Shown here in pieces: positions 26,275-35,593 of a stretch of DNA of 64,000 nucleotides. Below the pieces are notes generated by a model. That model was given only the letters and a program-made list of their open reading frames with translations. It did no database searches and was not told the DNA's origin. Each line of letters starts with the position of its first letter. The first letter of the stretch is position 1. Made by a program: the position numbers and the translations under genes. This DNA comes from Pseudodesulfovibrio sp. (GTDB lineage Bacteria > Desulfobacterota > Desulfovibrionia > Desulfovibrionales > Desulfovibrionaceae), in the NCBI GenBank assembly GCA_016744135.1, contig JADGEX010000001.1, positions 2,491,029 to 2,555,028 of the forward strand. Direction: 5' to 3'.

Positions 26275-27126
26275 TTACAGAGTCAACCCTAGCGGCCCGA
26301 GAAAAAATTCGCCTTGGAAGGTCAATTCTGCTGCTCCTTGGAGGAAAACATTACCGTCTTCCAAAAAGATGGTTAGCATTTCATCACTGGTCGTGGTCAG
26401 ATTCGCGAAACTTCCGGTCAAACCAAGGGCATTGGCCAACACCTGCGTGGCGGCCGCGCCAGTCCCACAAGCATATGTTTCGGCTTCCACACCTCGCTCA
26501 TAGGTGCGTAATAACATCGTATTTTTGTCGATGATCTGTGCAAAATTAACATTGGTACCAGCTGGAGCAAAGGCCTCGTGGTAGCGAATTTTTGGACCGA
26601 TATCCATAATGTCGAGGCCCTTGACGTCATCTACGAAAACGACGGCATGGGGAACGCCTGTGTCCGAGAAGTGGACGGTCAACGGTTCACCGTCGATGTC
26701 CAGCGTGATGTTGGTTTTTGTTTCTTTCGGTGGAGTGAGTTGAACTTTGACGCGACCTACGTCGGGTCCGTCAAGAAGGACTGATGCCTTGATGGGGCCA
26801 GCATCAGTGCCGAAGGTGTGCTCAGCCGGGGCTAAGCCTATGGCGTGGGCAAGTTTGCCCGCACAGCGGGAGGCATTGCCGCACATCTCGGCGCGAGACC
26901 CGTCGGAGTTGTAGAAATGCCACCGGTAGTCCAGTGCTGCATCTTCTGAATCCTCAAGAAAGAAGAGGCCGTCGGCATAAATTCCAAAAGCTCGGGCGCA
27001 GATGGCTTTGGCCCATGCTTCCATAGCTGATTCCGGGACGCCAAGCTCCCGGTTGTCGATGACGACGAAATCGTTGCCGCAACCCTGCATTTTGTAGAAA
27101 GGAACGGACTTGGTGAATATATTCAT
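26275..27126 (-). CDS. dapF: Diaminopimelate epimerase
   Basis: 283 residues. Both catalytic cysteines are present: the first in RAEMCGNASRC and the second in ACGTGAAATQV. Also seen are GCGNDFVVID at the N terminus, SGT-like substrate contacts in GTNVNFAQI, and RTYERGVEAET. It interconverts LL- and meso-diaminopimelate for lysine and peptidoglycan synthesis. The ATG at 27124-27126 has GGAG nine nucleotides before it; a start eight codons upstream lacks support. It lies beside the amidase gene in convergent orientation; both products act in cell-wall metabolism, but they are not co-transcribed. Confidence 0.96.
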   Translation of the reverse strand: MNIFTKSVPFYKMQGCGNDFVVIDNRELGVPESAMEAWAKAICARAFGIYADGLFFLEDSEDAALDYRWHFYNSDGSRAEMCGNASRCAGKLAHAIGLAPAEHTFGTDAGPIKASVLLDGPDVGRVKVQLTPPKETKTNITLDIDGEPLTVHFSDTGVPHAVVFVDDVKGLDIMDIGPKIRYHEAFAPAGTNVNFAQIIDKNTMLLRTYERGVEAETYACGTGAAATQVLANALGLTGSFANLTTTSDEMLTIFLEDGNVFLQGAAELTFQGEFFLGPLGLTL

Positions 27127-27207
27127 GGTGTGTAACTCCATTTTTACCACTGGTAGGCCGTGATTTACATATGGTCCAATTCTTTTTGGATATGGATGAG
27201 AGGTGAA

Positions 27208-27573
27208 TCAGGATGTGAGCCACTGCATGGCTTGTTCTTTCTCCATGAAAGTTTTGCAGTTGAGCGATCGGTTGAAGAGTGCGTTTTCATACGTGACAGC
27301 AATAGAATACTCGTTTGGAGTGACAATGGTGGCGACCCGTATTCCTTGGACGGCTGCCATATCAATTTCGACGGAGTTGGCCAGAAGACTCGCGTCAAGT
27401 GACGAGGTATTGTTCTTTAGGCCGGTTTGGTCCAGTAAAATGCGTTTGATGCCATATTTATACGTCTTATTGAGGATGGCCGTGGCGTATTGCTGCATTT
27501 CTTCGAGTGTGTTCACTGTCCCGGTTGTAGAACTGAACAGGTAATCGTTTTCGAGTTCCAATGTGAATTTCAT
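27208..27573 (-). CDS. Small protein of unknown function (SpoIIAA/STAS-like size and pattern)
   Basis: 121 residues without a signal or membrane segment. The order beta-turn-beta, helix, beta (IKRILLDQTGL), helix, beta (RVATIVTPNE), then a helix ending in FMEKEQAMQWL resembles SpoIIAA-like or STAS-type proteins seen alone in many Proteobacteria. No phospho-acceptor serine can be named with confidence. It lies 81 nt upstream of dapF on the same strand. The call of a coding gene rests on length, codon pattern and a sensible fold; its job is not known. Confidence 0.65.
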   Translation of the reverse strand: MKFTLELENDYLFSSTTGTVNTLEEMQQYATAILNKTYKYGIKRILLDQTGLKNNTSSLDASLLANSVEIDMAAVQGIRVATIVTPNEYSIAVTYENALFNRSLNCKTFMEKEQAMQWLTS

Positions 27574-27715
27574 GAATGGGAAGCCTTAATTTGTATTACG
27601 ATTTTTGATGATTTAAGAATCGAAGCAACGGCGAAAAAAGTCAAGTGCACTTTCTTGCCATTTACGGCGGCCAAAGGTATCGCTGACCCAATAAGAATCA
27701 GGAGAATGAAAAGAC

Positions 27716-27970
27716 ATGTCCAAGCCGTGTGTTGGATGTGGGTGGTGTTGTCTGCAAGACCCCTGCATGGAATCTCATAGACGATATGGTTATATGCGCC
27801 GTTGCCCGGATCTTTTTTGGGATGAAGAGAAGAAGCGGTACATGTGCGGCCTTATGCTCGATCCTGAAATGAGTGAGCAAGTGCGTCAATCTCAGCATGA
27901 GGGGCAGGGCTGTTATGCCCCGCTAAATTCCTGGCGGGATGACGTCAGAAATAGAGACAACGAAAAATAG
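27716..27970 (+). CDS. Small cysteine-rich protein, YkgJ-like motif
   Basis: 84 residues with eight cysteines: C5-x2-C8-x2-C11-C12 (CVGCGWCC), C17, C30, C44 and C66. The CxxCxxCC start resembles the zinc/iron-chelating YkgJ family but the protein is shorter and ends early. It probably binds a metal ion or an Fe-S cluster. AGGAG stands about 10 nt before the ATG. The next gene, a metallo-beta-lactamase fold protein, begins 81 nt later on the same strand. The function is unknown. Confidence 0.7.
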   Translation: MSKPCVGCGWCCLQDPCMESHRRYGYMRRCPDLFWDEEKKRYMCGLMLDPEMSEQVRQSQHEGQGCYAPLNSWRDDVRNRDNEK

Positions 27971-28050
27971 GGTTTACCCCTATTGCCCTAATTCCTTTTT
28001 CAGGCGATAGTCCGTCGCATGTACAAAATTTCAGATACGGAGTTTTCCCC

Positions 28051-28803
28051 ATGCGTGTGACCTTTGCCGGTGTTGGCGAAGCCTTTGATGACAAGTTGCC
28101 CAACACTTCTTTGTTGGTGCACGCCGGTTCTTCCACCGTCTTGCTTGATTGTGGTTTTACTGCTGCCTGTGTCTTTTGGGGGATGGCCGCGAATCCCCTT
28201 GCATTAGATGCTGTTTATATTTCTCATTTTCATGGCGATCATTATTTTGGATTGCCCGCATTGCTTGTCCGCTCCATTGAGGAAGGGCGCACCAAGCGTT
28301 TGACCATTCTTGGCCCTTCGGGCATTGAATCTCGCGTTACCCGCCTTATGGAAATGGCGTATTCCAACGCCTTGGCTCGGGCAAAGTTCAGCATTTTTTT
28401 TATTGAATGTGATCCTGGCCAGGATTTTAAACACGCTGGTTTTCGGTTCCGATTTGCTATGAGCGATCATGCCATGCCTTGTCAGGCTATTCGGCTTGAT
28501 ACTGCGGATAAGTCCTTGTTTTATTCCGGTGACGGACAGCCCACTGATGACACTTTGGAGCTGGCTTTGGGGTGTGACCTTGTGGTTCACGAGTCCTATT
28601 CTTTGGATCAGGAAAAAACAGGACACGGAAGCGTTGAGTCTTCCGTTGATTTTGCACGTAAGGCAAGTGCCAAAGCCTGCGCTTTGGTTCATGTGAAGCG
28701 AACGGTTCGACGGGAAAGGAAAAATGTGATTCTTGCACGGGCAAACGCCATTTCTGACATGAGGGTTTTTCTGCCTGAGCCTGGAGATGTCCATATTTTG
28801 TAG
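28051..28803 (+). CDS. Metallo-beta-lactamase fold hydrolase (RNase Z-like)
   Basis: 250 residues with the metal-binding motif SHFHGDHYFGLPALL (about residues 58-72), further ligands in MSDHAMPC, YSGDGQPTDD and VHESY, and a final ALVHVKRT His region. The layout and the short length fit the RNase Z/arylsulfatase-type branch that acts on phosphodiesters or sulfate esters. True tRNase Z has an exosite arm that I do not see, so a different substrate is possible. Single gene between the Cys-rich protein and the receiver-TPR genes. Confidence 0.85.
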   Translation: MRVTFAGVGEAFDDKLPNTSLLVHAGSSTVLLDCGFTAACVFWGMAANPLALDAVYISHFHGDHYFGLPALLVRSIEEGRTKRLTILGPSGIESRVTRLMEMAYSNALARAKFSIFFIECDPGQDFKHAGFRFRFAMSDHAMPCQAIRLDTADKSLFYSGDGQPTDDTLELALGCDLVVHESYSLDQEKTGHGSVESSVDFARKASAKACALVHVKRTVRRERKNVILARANAISDMRVFLPEPGDVHIL

Positions 28804-28928
28804 AGTCTTATTCCCTTATTTATCATTCCCAACCAGACTTTTTTATGCCATCCTGCACAGTGAGTAACGTTGTGAAACGAATGTTTGATTGGCGTAATTG
28901 ATTATCTGGTTTTGTTTCAGAGGGGATT

Positions 28929-30263
28929 ATGGCGGGAAAATACGATTCTATCGTTTACGATTATTTTGAGAAATCAAATGGGAATGTGGTTCTTGTCAGT
29001 GAAGATCTTTTGTTCAAGAAGACACTGGCTACAACCCTTTTCAAGGTCATCGGCACCAAACGCAATTGCTTCTTCGCTTTTGAAAATGTGCAGCAGGGAC
29101 TCAAAAAAATCCAGGAATTGGATAAACGGTCTTTAGAAACAACAGTCTTTATTGAGCGGATTTTGGGCGGACATCCGAGCACGGATACCATTATTACTCT
29201 CAAGCGGTTGTTGCCGGAGCTGAAAATTGTCGTTTTGGCAGGTGAAACCAAACGGGAAAACATCGCCTATTTTTATGAACTTGGCGTGAATAACGTTATT
29301 TCCAAACCTGCTTCCATCAATAATATAATCGAAAAAATGGCGTTCACCGTGCAGCCTCAGGGCAAGCTCAGCGAATATATGTCCATTGGAAAGCGGTGTC
29401 TTGCTGCCAACAAATTCATGGAAGCCATGAAGATTGCAGACAAGATCTTGCAGCTTAAACCGGAAAGCCCGGCCGGACTGATGCTCAAGGGTGATGTCTA
29501 TTCATTGCAGGGTGATATGGATAAGGCGTTGGCCTGTTTCCATCGTGCACATGATAGTTCCAAATTGTATTTGGAACCTCTCAAGAAGTTAGTGGGAGCA
29601 TATAAGGGGTTGGACGAGGATAAAGCCCTTGCTTATATGAAGAAACTTGACAAATTGAGTCCGCTCAATGCTGAACGAAAAACGGATATCGGCAAGATTT
29701 TTGTCCATCAAAAGAAAATGGAAATGGCGGAAAAATATTTTGATCAGGCCATTGACGCTGCAACGCACGAAGCGATGAGTCTGATCAGTTCGGTTGCCGA
29801 AAATATTTCTGAAGCAGTACAACAAATATCACCCCGTATGGCCGAAAAATACTTGAGCAAAGTATTGGAGGCAAAAGGTTCACGTCTTGGACCGGGGGAC
29901 ATTACGCTTTTCAATAAGCTTGGTATCGCATTGCGTGGACAGGGCAAATGGAAGGAAGCTATTGAAAATTATATTCAGGCATTGCGGATTTCTCCAGACG
30001 ACGAAGGGCTGCATTACAATATGGGGATGGCCTATATTGATGGTGGAGAACGTCGATTGGCGGGGAAGTGTTTTGAAAATGCTCTGAAGCGGAACCCTGT
30101 TTTTTATAAGGCGAGCGAAGCTGTTTCCATGAATGTCGGGATGCTTTTTAGCGAACTCAGAGAGAATGAAAAAGCCATACCCTGTTTTAAAAGCGCGATG
30201 GAAATCAATCCGAACAACACTACGGCTCTGCGGAAGCTGGCCGCGCTCGAAGAAAAATCCTAG
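28929..30263 (+). CDS. Pseudo-receiver plus TPR protein (paralogue 1)
   Basis: 444 residues: an N-terminal receiver-like domain (about 17-140) and about seven TPR units (about 150-440). The receiver has the acidic cluster SED at 24-26 and the conserved KP at K126-P127. The phospho-acceptor position is Glu (E76 in VFIERILGG), and the usual Thr/Ser is Ala (A104). It therefore cannot be phosphorylated in the usual way and may be locked in an active-like state. The TPR part should bind a partner protein. It is followed by a terminator and then by its close paralogue, which points to tandem duplication. Confidence 0.85.
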   Translation: MAGKYDSIVYDYFEKSNGNVVLVSEDLLFKKTLATTLFKVIGTKRNCFFAFENVQQGLKKIQELDKRSLETTVFIERILGGHPSTDTIITLKRLLPELKIVVLAGETKRENIAYFYELGVNNVISKPASINNIIEKMAFTVQPQGKLSEYMSIGKRCLAANKFMEAMKIADKILQLKPESPAGLMLKGDVYSLQGDMDKALACFHRAHDSSKLYLEPLKKLVGAYKGLDEDKALAYMKKLDKLSPLNAERKTDIGKIFVHQKKMEMAEKYFDQAIDAATHEAMSLISSVAENISEAVQQISPRMAEKYLSKVLEAKGSRLGPGDITLFNKLGIALRGQGKWKEAIENYIQALRISPDDEGLHYNMGMAYIDGGERRLAGKCFENALKRNPVFYKASEAVSMNVGMLFSELRENEKAIPCFKSAMEINPNNTTALRKLAALEEKS

Positions 30264-30290
30264 ACGGTCTTTGCGTTTTTCAAATCATCT

Positions 30291-30325
30291 AACCCCGGTT
30301 GTCCTTGTTGACAGCCGGGGTTTTT
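30291..30325 (+). terminator. Terminator between the two receiver-TPR genes
   Basis: AACCCCGGTTGTC pairs with GACAGCCGGGGTT (one G-T pair), with a short CTTGTT loop, followed by TTTTT partly within the stem end. It separates the two paralogues, so the second likely has its own promoter. Confidence 0.85.
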
Positions 30326-30415
30326 CGTGTCGGGTTGACCCGTTTCCCTCACATCACGTAGTATGCAGTATGGCAGGACTAGTGGTAGTTTACTGTGTGA
30401 AAAACGGGAGAGATC

Positions 30416-31873
30416 ATGCCTGGAAAATCCGCTGACACCATTGTTCTTGATTTTATCAAGAAAGACGGAGGAGTCATCGTCTATCTATCCGACGATTTCG
30501 TCTTTACCCGTGCTCTGCGGAATATCGTTTCACGGGTTATCGGTTTGAGCGGGGATTCCTTGCTTGCTTTTTCTTCCATGGGTTCAGCCATGAAGAAGTG
30601 TTTGGAATTGCAGGATCAAGGGATTCCCTGCGTCATATTTATCGAGCGGATGATCGACAATCGCCCTTCCACGGATTTTATTATCACGCTTAAACGGGAA
30701 TTCCCGGATGTGAAGATGGTCATGTTGACCTGGGAAGCAACACAGGAAACCGTGGCCTATTTCTTTGAGCTGGGAGTGAGTCGAGTGTTGGTTAAGCCAG
30801 CCTCTGCCAATATGGTCATTGACGCTTTGGCTGAGGTGATCTCGCCGTTCATGGAACTCAAACAGCAAATATTGTTGTGTGAGGAACTTTTGGAGAATCG
30901 TGAATATAATGCGGCTTTGGATGCCTCGGATCGTATCCTCATGACGCGTCCAGACAGTGCTCGGGGATTGGTCCTTCGGGGTAATGCCCTCATGGGAGTG
31001 GGCGAAATCGACAAGGCTGTGCAGTGTTACATGGCCGCCCATGAAGCCAAACCGATTTTCATGGCTCCGCTTATTAAGCTCGCCGAGGCCTTCAGGGAGA
31101 TGGAAGATGAACGGGCTCTTGCCTACATGAAGGAGCTGGACGACATCAGTCCGTTGAACCCTGAACGTAAAATTGACATCGCAGAGGAGCATCTGCGCAA
31201 AGGGGAGCATGAAGAGGCTGAGAAGTACCTTGATCGAGGTATGGCTGTTGCGGAAAAGGAAGTCAGCAGCATGGTCGGCGACCTGACCCAGCGCATTGTG
31301 GACGCGGTGACGGCCATTGCTCCAAATCTGGCGGTTAAATATTTGAATCGGGTTATTGATACCAAGCGGGTTCTGGGGAGGGACGATCTTGTTCATTTTA
31401 ATCGTCTCGGCATTATTTTGCGTGGGGAAGGACGATGGGCCGAGGCTGTTGAAGTCTATGGTAAGGCCGTGACTATTGCCCCAGAAGACCCCGTTATTCA
31501 TTATAATATGGGCTTGGCGCAGTGGGAAGGCAATCAACGCATGGTTGCTTTGAAATGTTTTGAGAAGGCTCTAAATATCGATCCTCATTTTTATGCTGGC
31601 AGCGTGGGCGCGGCCTTAAATATTGGATCGCTGTATCTGGAGTTGCGACGGTATAGGGACTCCTTGCCGTTTTTCGGACATGTTCTGGATCTTGACTCGG
31701 AAAATTCTTTGGCACAGGTGAAGCTTGCTGAAGCGAAAACCAAAGCCGAAACCGAGCCTGATCCAGTCCGGGCAGCCGTTGAATCCGTGGGTGATTCTGG
31801 TTTTGATTTGTCTTTGTTGGAGTCAAAGAAAAAAAAGAAAAAGTGGAAGCCCTTTACCAACCTGGAGCTGTAA
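30416..31873 (+). CDS. Pseudo-receiver plus TPR protein (paralogue 2)
   Basis: 485 residues with the same layout as the gene at 28929. The receiver (about 18-140) has SDD at 25-27, T105 and K127-P128, but again a Glu at the acceptor site (E77 in VIFIERMIDN). TPR units follow to about residue 450 and the C terminus is lysine-rich (SKKKKKKWKPFTN). Matching segments such as FIERxxxxxPSTDxIITLKR, ELGVxxVxxKPAS and DKAxxCxxAAHxxxK show common origin. The shared Asp-to-Glu change implies that the change came before the duplication and is maintained. Role unknown; a scaffold in signalling is plausible. Confidence 0.85.
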   Translation: MPGKSADTIVLDFIKKDGGVIVYLSDDFVFTRALRNIVSRVIGLSGDSLLAFSSMGSAMKKCLELQDQGIPCVIFIERMIDNRPSTDFIITLKREFPDVKMVMLTWEATQETVAYFFELGVSRVLVKPASANMVIDALAEVISPFMELKQQILLCEELLENREYNAALDASDRILMTRPDSARGLVLRGNALMGVGEIDKAVQCYMAAHEAKPIFMAPLIKLAEAFREMEDERALAYMKELDDISPLNPERKIDIAEEHLRKGEHEEAEKYLDRGMAVAEKEVSSMVGDLTQRIVDAVTAIAPNLAVKYLNRVIDTKRVLGRDDLVHFNRLGIILRGEGRWAEAVEVYGKAVTIAPEDPVIHYNMGLAQWEGNQRMVALKCFEKALNIDPHFYAGSVGAALNIGSLYLELRRYRDSLPFFGHVLDLDSENSLAQVKLAEAKTKAETEPDPVRAAVESVGDSGFDLSLLESKKKKKKWKPFTNLEL

Positions 31874-32017
31874 AGGGGGCGGTTACTCCTGTTTGAGTGA
31901 TTCTCTGTCATTTTTTAAAATACGTATCGTGCCAAGAGTGTGAAAAATTGCAAATGTGTACATGGTGCCATGTTTTGCGTACTCTGCCTCGGAAGATTGT
32001 TTCAAGGAAGGAGTACC

Positions 32018-33052
32018 ATGAAATTTTCGATGAAAGATCTTGATTGGGCAGCAGATACACAAGTTATTGCGCCAGAGGTGCGCGATGCACTGGTTGACGC
32101 GTTCCAGCAGAAATATGCGGACAAGCCATCGTTGTCCTTTGCTAATGTTCTTTATTATCTGGGTGGACTTATTGTTATCGGTTCCATGACGTTCTATGTC
32201 ACCTCGGCGTGGGAAGCCCTTGGTGGAGGCGGTCACTTGGCCGTGGCACTTTTCTATGCCTGCATGTTTTTGTTGGTGGGGCGGTGGCTCTGGAAAGGCA
32301 AAGGGCAGCGTATTTCCGGTGGAATTCTGGTTACGGCAGCGGTTTGTATGACGCCCATGGCCGTTTTTGGAATTCAGGAAATGACTGGTTGGTGGGGCTG
32401 GCATGAACCCGGAAGTTATTCGGATTTTTATCTATGGGTTAAAAGTGGTTGGTTCCTCATGGAAGTATGCACCATCGTGGCTGGGCTTGTCGCTCTTCGG
32501 TGGTGCAGATTCCCTTTTATAATGCTACCTGTGGCGTTCAGCCTGTGGTTTATGTCCATGGATTTGACCGCCGTTTTATATGGCACTGATTTTTCTTGGG
32601 AACAGCGCAAACTGGTTTCCGTGTGGTTTGGTTTGGTTATGCTGGTCGGGAGTTTTCTGGTGGATCGACGAACCGAGCAGGATTTTGCTTTCTGGGGGTA
32701 TCTGTTTGGCCTGCTCGCCTTTTGGGGTGGTTTGACCAGCATGGACAGTGACACGGAACTCGGCAAACTCGTTTATTGTTGCATTAACGTAATTTTGATG
32801 GGTGTGTCGGTGCTGTTGCAGCGTCGCGTGTTCATCGTTTTCGGCGGCATTGGGGTCAGTATATATCTTGGTCATCTGGCCTACGATGTTTTTGAGAGCG
32901 AGTTGCTTTTTGCCTTCGCCTTGAGCGGGGTTGGATTAGCAGTTATCGCTTTGGGATTGCAGTATCATCGACATAAGGACACCATTGAACGGAAGATGAT
33001 GGAGATGCTCCCTGAAATCCTGAAACGGACATTGCCGCAGTTCAGAGTATAG
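32018..33052 (+). CDS. DUF2157-type polytopic membrane protein
   Basis: 344 residues. A soluble N-terminal part of about 45 residues leads into roughly ten hydrophobic segments (for example LYYLGGLIVIGSMTFYV, LAVALFYACMFLLVGRWLW, VFIVFGGIGVSIYLGHLAY, LLFAFALSGVGLAVIALGL). The pattern, and the N-terminal helix before the first membrane segment, fit the DUF2157 family, whose function is unknown. The ATG at 32018 has AAGGAAGGAG upstream, which decides the start over an upstream in-frame ATG at 31940. Single gene, about 110 nt before argS. Confidence 0.75.
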   Translation: MKFSMKDLDWAADTQVIAPEVRDALVDAFQQKYADKPSLSFANVLYYLGGLIVIGSMTFYVTSAWEALGGGGHLAVALFYACMFLLVGRWLWKGKGQRISGGILVTAAVCMTPMAVFGIQEMTGWWGWHEPGSYSDFYLWVKSGWFLMEVCTIVAGLVALRWCRFPFIMLPVAFSLWFMSMDLTAVLYGTDFSWEQRKLVSVWFGLVMLVGSFLVDRRTEQDFAFWGYLFGLLAFWGGLTSMDSDTELGKLVYCCINVILMGVSVLLQRRVFIVFGGIGVSIYLGHLAYDVFESELLFAFALSGVGLAVIALGLQYHRHKDTIERKMMEMLPEILKRTLPQFRV

Positions 33053-33162
33053 GGTTCAAGCTTGTATTTCCGCCGGGATTGGTCGCCTTTATCCTCTTGG
33101 ATTGCGGCACCAAACGTGCTAGTGCCTGCCCCACAAGCTTTGTTTAAGGAGAATATATACTC

Positions 33163-34806
33163 ATGAGAGCGAAAATACATTTGGAAGAAGCACTGAGAAA
33201 GGTGCTGGACGGTTTTGGCTGGGAATGGCCGGAGAAAACGGTTATCGAGCCGCCCAAGGACAAGAAGTTTGGTGACATGTCGGTCAACGTGGCCATGATG
33301 CTCGCCAAGCAGGCCAAGAAGGCCCCGCGTGCCGTGGCCGAAGACATTCAGGCTGCTTTTGAAGGTGATGCCTTGATTGAGAAGGTCGATATAGCTGGCC
33401 CCGGTTTCCTGAATTTCACCTTTGCCCCGAGTTTTTGGCAGGACACCGTGGGTGTCATCACCGAAGTCGGTGAGGCATACGGTACGTCCACCATGGGTAA
33501 CGGCACCAAGGTGCAGGTGGAGTATGTCTCTGCCAACCCCACTGGTCCGTTGCACATTGGGCATGGACGTGGTGCTGCACTGGGTGATTCTCTGACTCGT
33601 ATTCTGGAAAAAGCTGGATATGACGTCGAAGCCGAATATTATATCAATGACGCTGGTCGTCAGATGCTTATTCTGGGTGGTTCCATTCTGTATCGCGCTC
33701 GTGAGATCGCTGGTCAGGATGTGACTGAGCCGGAAAATTTTTATAAGGGCGGCTACATTGCTGACATCGCCCGTGATGTCATGGCGAAGTACCCCGATCT
33801 GCTGGACAGGGATGAAGCCGAAGCCACTGAGCTGTGCAAGGTTTTCGGTAAAGATGTGATTCTTGAAGGTATCAAGGTCGATCTGGCCGCCTTTGGTGTG
33901 CGTCACGACGTCTGGTTTTCGGAAAAGTCTTTGGTCACGGACGGCAAGGTTGATGAAACTTTTGCGGACATGACAGCATCCGGCATGGGCTATGAAGCTG
34001 ACGGCGCGTTTTGGTTTAAGTCCACTGAGCTGGGCGATGACAAAGATCGTGTTTTGCGCAAATCCAATGGCGATACCACGTATTTTGCATCCGACATCGC
34101 CTACCATGACAACAAGTTCAAACGTGGCTTTGACCTCGTTGTCGACATTTGGGGTGCGGATCATCACGGTTACATCCCGCGCATGATGGCGGCCTGTGAA
34201 GCGCTCGGCAAGAAAGGCGGCCTGCACGTCATTCTGGTCAATCTGGTCAACCTGCTTCGGGATGGACAGCCTATCGCAATGTCCACTCGTGCCGGTCAGT
34301 TCGAGACACTCAAGGATGTGGTGGACGAGGTTGGCTCAGATGCTGCTCGGTTCATGTTCCTGTCTCGTAAGTCCGACTCCAAGCTCGATTTTGATTTGGA
34401 GTTGGTCAAGCAGAAGTCCATGGATAACCCCGTATACTATGTGCAGTACGCTCACGCCCGCATCTGTTCGCTTAAAAATAAAGCGGACGAGGCCGGCTTG
34501 AGTGCAGCCGCAGTTGGATCGGATTCCTTGGCTTTGCTTAATACAAAGTATGATATGGAAATTCTTCAACATCTTGATCTTTACCCCGACTTTGTGGAAG
34601 TGGCCGCACGGACCCAAAGCCCGAATATGATCTCTATGTATTTGCAGGAGCTTGCATCAAAGCTCCACAGATACTATACCAATTGTCATGTACTCTCTGC
34701 TGAGGTCGATATTGCATCGGCCAGACTTATGTTGTTGAGTTGTGTGGCCGTTGTGGTCAAAAATGGATTGGGTCTGCTCGGAGTGAACGCACCGGAATCG
34801 ATGTAG
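33163..34806 (+). CDS. argS: Arginyl-tRNA synthetase
   Basis: 547 residues, a class I synthetase: the N-terminal Add-1 domain, [20 protein letters not shown] (HIGH motif, near residue 130), [15 protein letters not shown], the KMSKS-equivalent region [10 protein letters not shown] (arginyl enzymes often have a degenerate motif), and the C-terminal DALR anticodon domain (about 430-547). It charges tRNA-Arg. AAGGAGAATATATACTC precedes the ATG. It is followed after only 4 nt by a SPOR-domain gene, so the two are probably co-transcribed and end at the terminator at 35507. Confidence 0.97.
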   Translation: MRAKIHLEEALRKVLDGFGWEWPEKTVIEPPKDKKFGDMSVNVAMMLAKQAKKAPRAVAEDIQAAFEGDALIEKVDIAGPGFLNFTFAPSFWQDTVGVITEVGEAYGTSTMGNGTKVQVEYVSANPTGPLHIGHGRGAALGDSLTRILEKAGYDVEAEYYINDAGRQMLILGGSILYRAREIAGQDVTEPENFYKGGYIADIARDVMAKYPDLLDRDEAEATELCKVFGKDVILEGIKVDLAAFGVRHDVWFSEKSLVTDGKVDETFADMTASGMGYEADGAFWFKSTELGDDKDRVLRKSNGDTTYFASDIAYHDNKFKRGFDLVVDIWGADHHGYIPRMMAACEALGKKGGLHVILVNLVNLLRDGQPIAMSTRAGQFETLKDVVDEVGSDAARFMFLSRKSDSKLDFDLELVKQKSMDNPVYYVQYAHARICSLKNKADEAGLSAAAVGSDSLALLNTKYDMEILQHLDLYPDFVEVAARTQSPNMISMYLQELASKLHRYYTNCHVLSAEVDIASARLMLLSCVAVVVKNGLGLLGVNAPESM

Positions 34807-34810
34807 GATC

Positions 34811-35497
34811 ATGGCGGAAAAAAAAGAACCGAAATACAAGATTAAAGTCCCTAAGCTCAATGCGAGCAAGAAGACCTATGATTTATCCCTGTCCCTGCCG
34901 GGCATGATCAGCGCGGTTGGAGCGGGTGTACTCGCACTGACTTTTTTCTTTATCATGGGAATACTTATTGGCCGAGGATATCGACCAGAGGCAGATGTGC
35001 CGCCCCTTGAGCAGATTATGCCCTCCAGTGAGCATGGTCAGGCAGAGGAGCAGGCCAAGCCTAAAGTTCTTAAGCTTGAGGAGTTGGAATACGCGGATCG
35101 TCTGTCTGCGCCGACTCAACAGGTTATGGATCAACCCGCAGTTAAGCCGAAGCCGGTCAAGCCAACGGTGAAGAAGCCTGAAGTCAAAGTTGAGGTTTCT
35201 TCTGTCAAGCCAGAGGTCTTTGATCCCACGGCAGTTAAGCCGGGTGATCCTGTCTTTGATTATATTTACCAGGTTGCTTCGTTTAAGAAGGCCGAAATGG
35301 CAGATGCCTTGCGTGACAAGCTGGTCGCTTCAGGCCTGCGTGCTCAAGTGGCATCTGGAGAAGCCAAGGGATCGACATGGCACCGCGTTCAGGTGCTTTA
35401 TCACGGCTCGCCTGCCTCGACGGATGAGATGAAGGCGGTGCTTGCCAAGCATGGCATCAAGAAACCTCTTTTGAAAAAAAAGACACCAGCGCAATAA
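34811..35497 (+). CDS. Membrane-anchored SPOR-domain protein
   Basis: 228 residues: a basic cytoplasmic N terminus, one membrane segment (MISAVGAGVLALTFFFIMGILIG, about residues 32-54), a Pro/Lys/Val-rich periplasmic linker with KPxVKP repeats, and a C-terminal SPOR domain (FDYIYQVASFKKAEMADALRDKL to about residue 220). This FtsN-like plan suggests a cell-division or septal peptidoglycan role. It follows argS after 4 nt. It is the second SPOR protein of the window after the lipoprotein at 17728. Confidence 0.88.
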   Translation: MAEKKEPKYKIKVPKLNASKKTYDLSLSLPGMISAVGAGVLALTFFFIMGILIGRGYRPEADVPPLEQIMPSSEHGQAEEQAKPKVLKLEELEYADRLSAPTQQVMDQPAVKPKPVKPTVKKPEVKVEVSSVKPEVFDPTAVKPGDPVFDYIYQVASFKKAEMADALRDKLVASGLRAQVASGEAKGSTWHRVQVLYHGSPASTDEMKAVLAKHGIKKPLLKKKTPAQ

Positions 35498-35506
35498 TGA
35501 AAATAC

Positions 35507-35535
35507 AAAGGCGGACCATACGGTCCGCCTTTTTT
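35507..35535 (+). terminator. Terminator after argS-SPOR
   Basis: AAAGGCGGACC and GGTCCGCCTTT pair around ATAC, followed by more T. It lies 10 nt after the SPOR stop. Confidence 0.92.
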
Positions 35536-35541
35536 ATTTCC

Positions 35542-35569
35542 AAAAAAAGCCCCTGCAGAGCAAGGGCTT
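35542..35569 (-). terminator. Terminator of the queuosine-precursor transporter gene
   Basis: On the minus strand AAGCCCTTGC, a short loop and GCAGGGGCTT are followed by a run of T. It lies 25 nt past the stop of the transporter gene and abuts the terminator of the converging argS unit. Confidence 0.75.
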
Positions 35570-35593
35570 GATGATTTTGAATATCGGTGTGCG

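Noticed and set aside
32965-34227. A 420-codon minus-strand open frame opposite argS
   Set aside because: The plus strand encodes a complete arginyl-tRNA synthetase with motifs; the antisense product has no recognisable domain.
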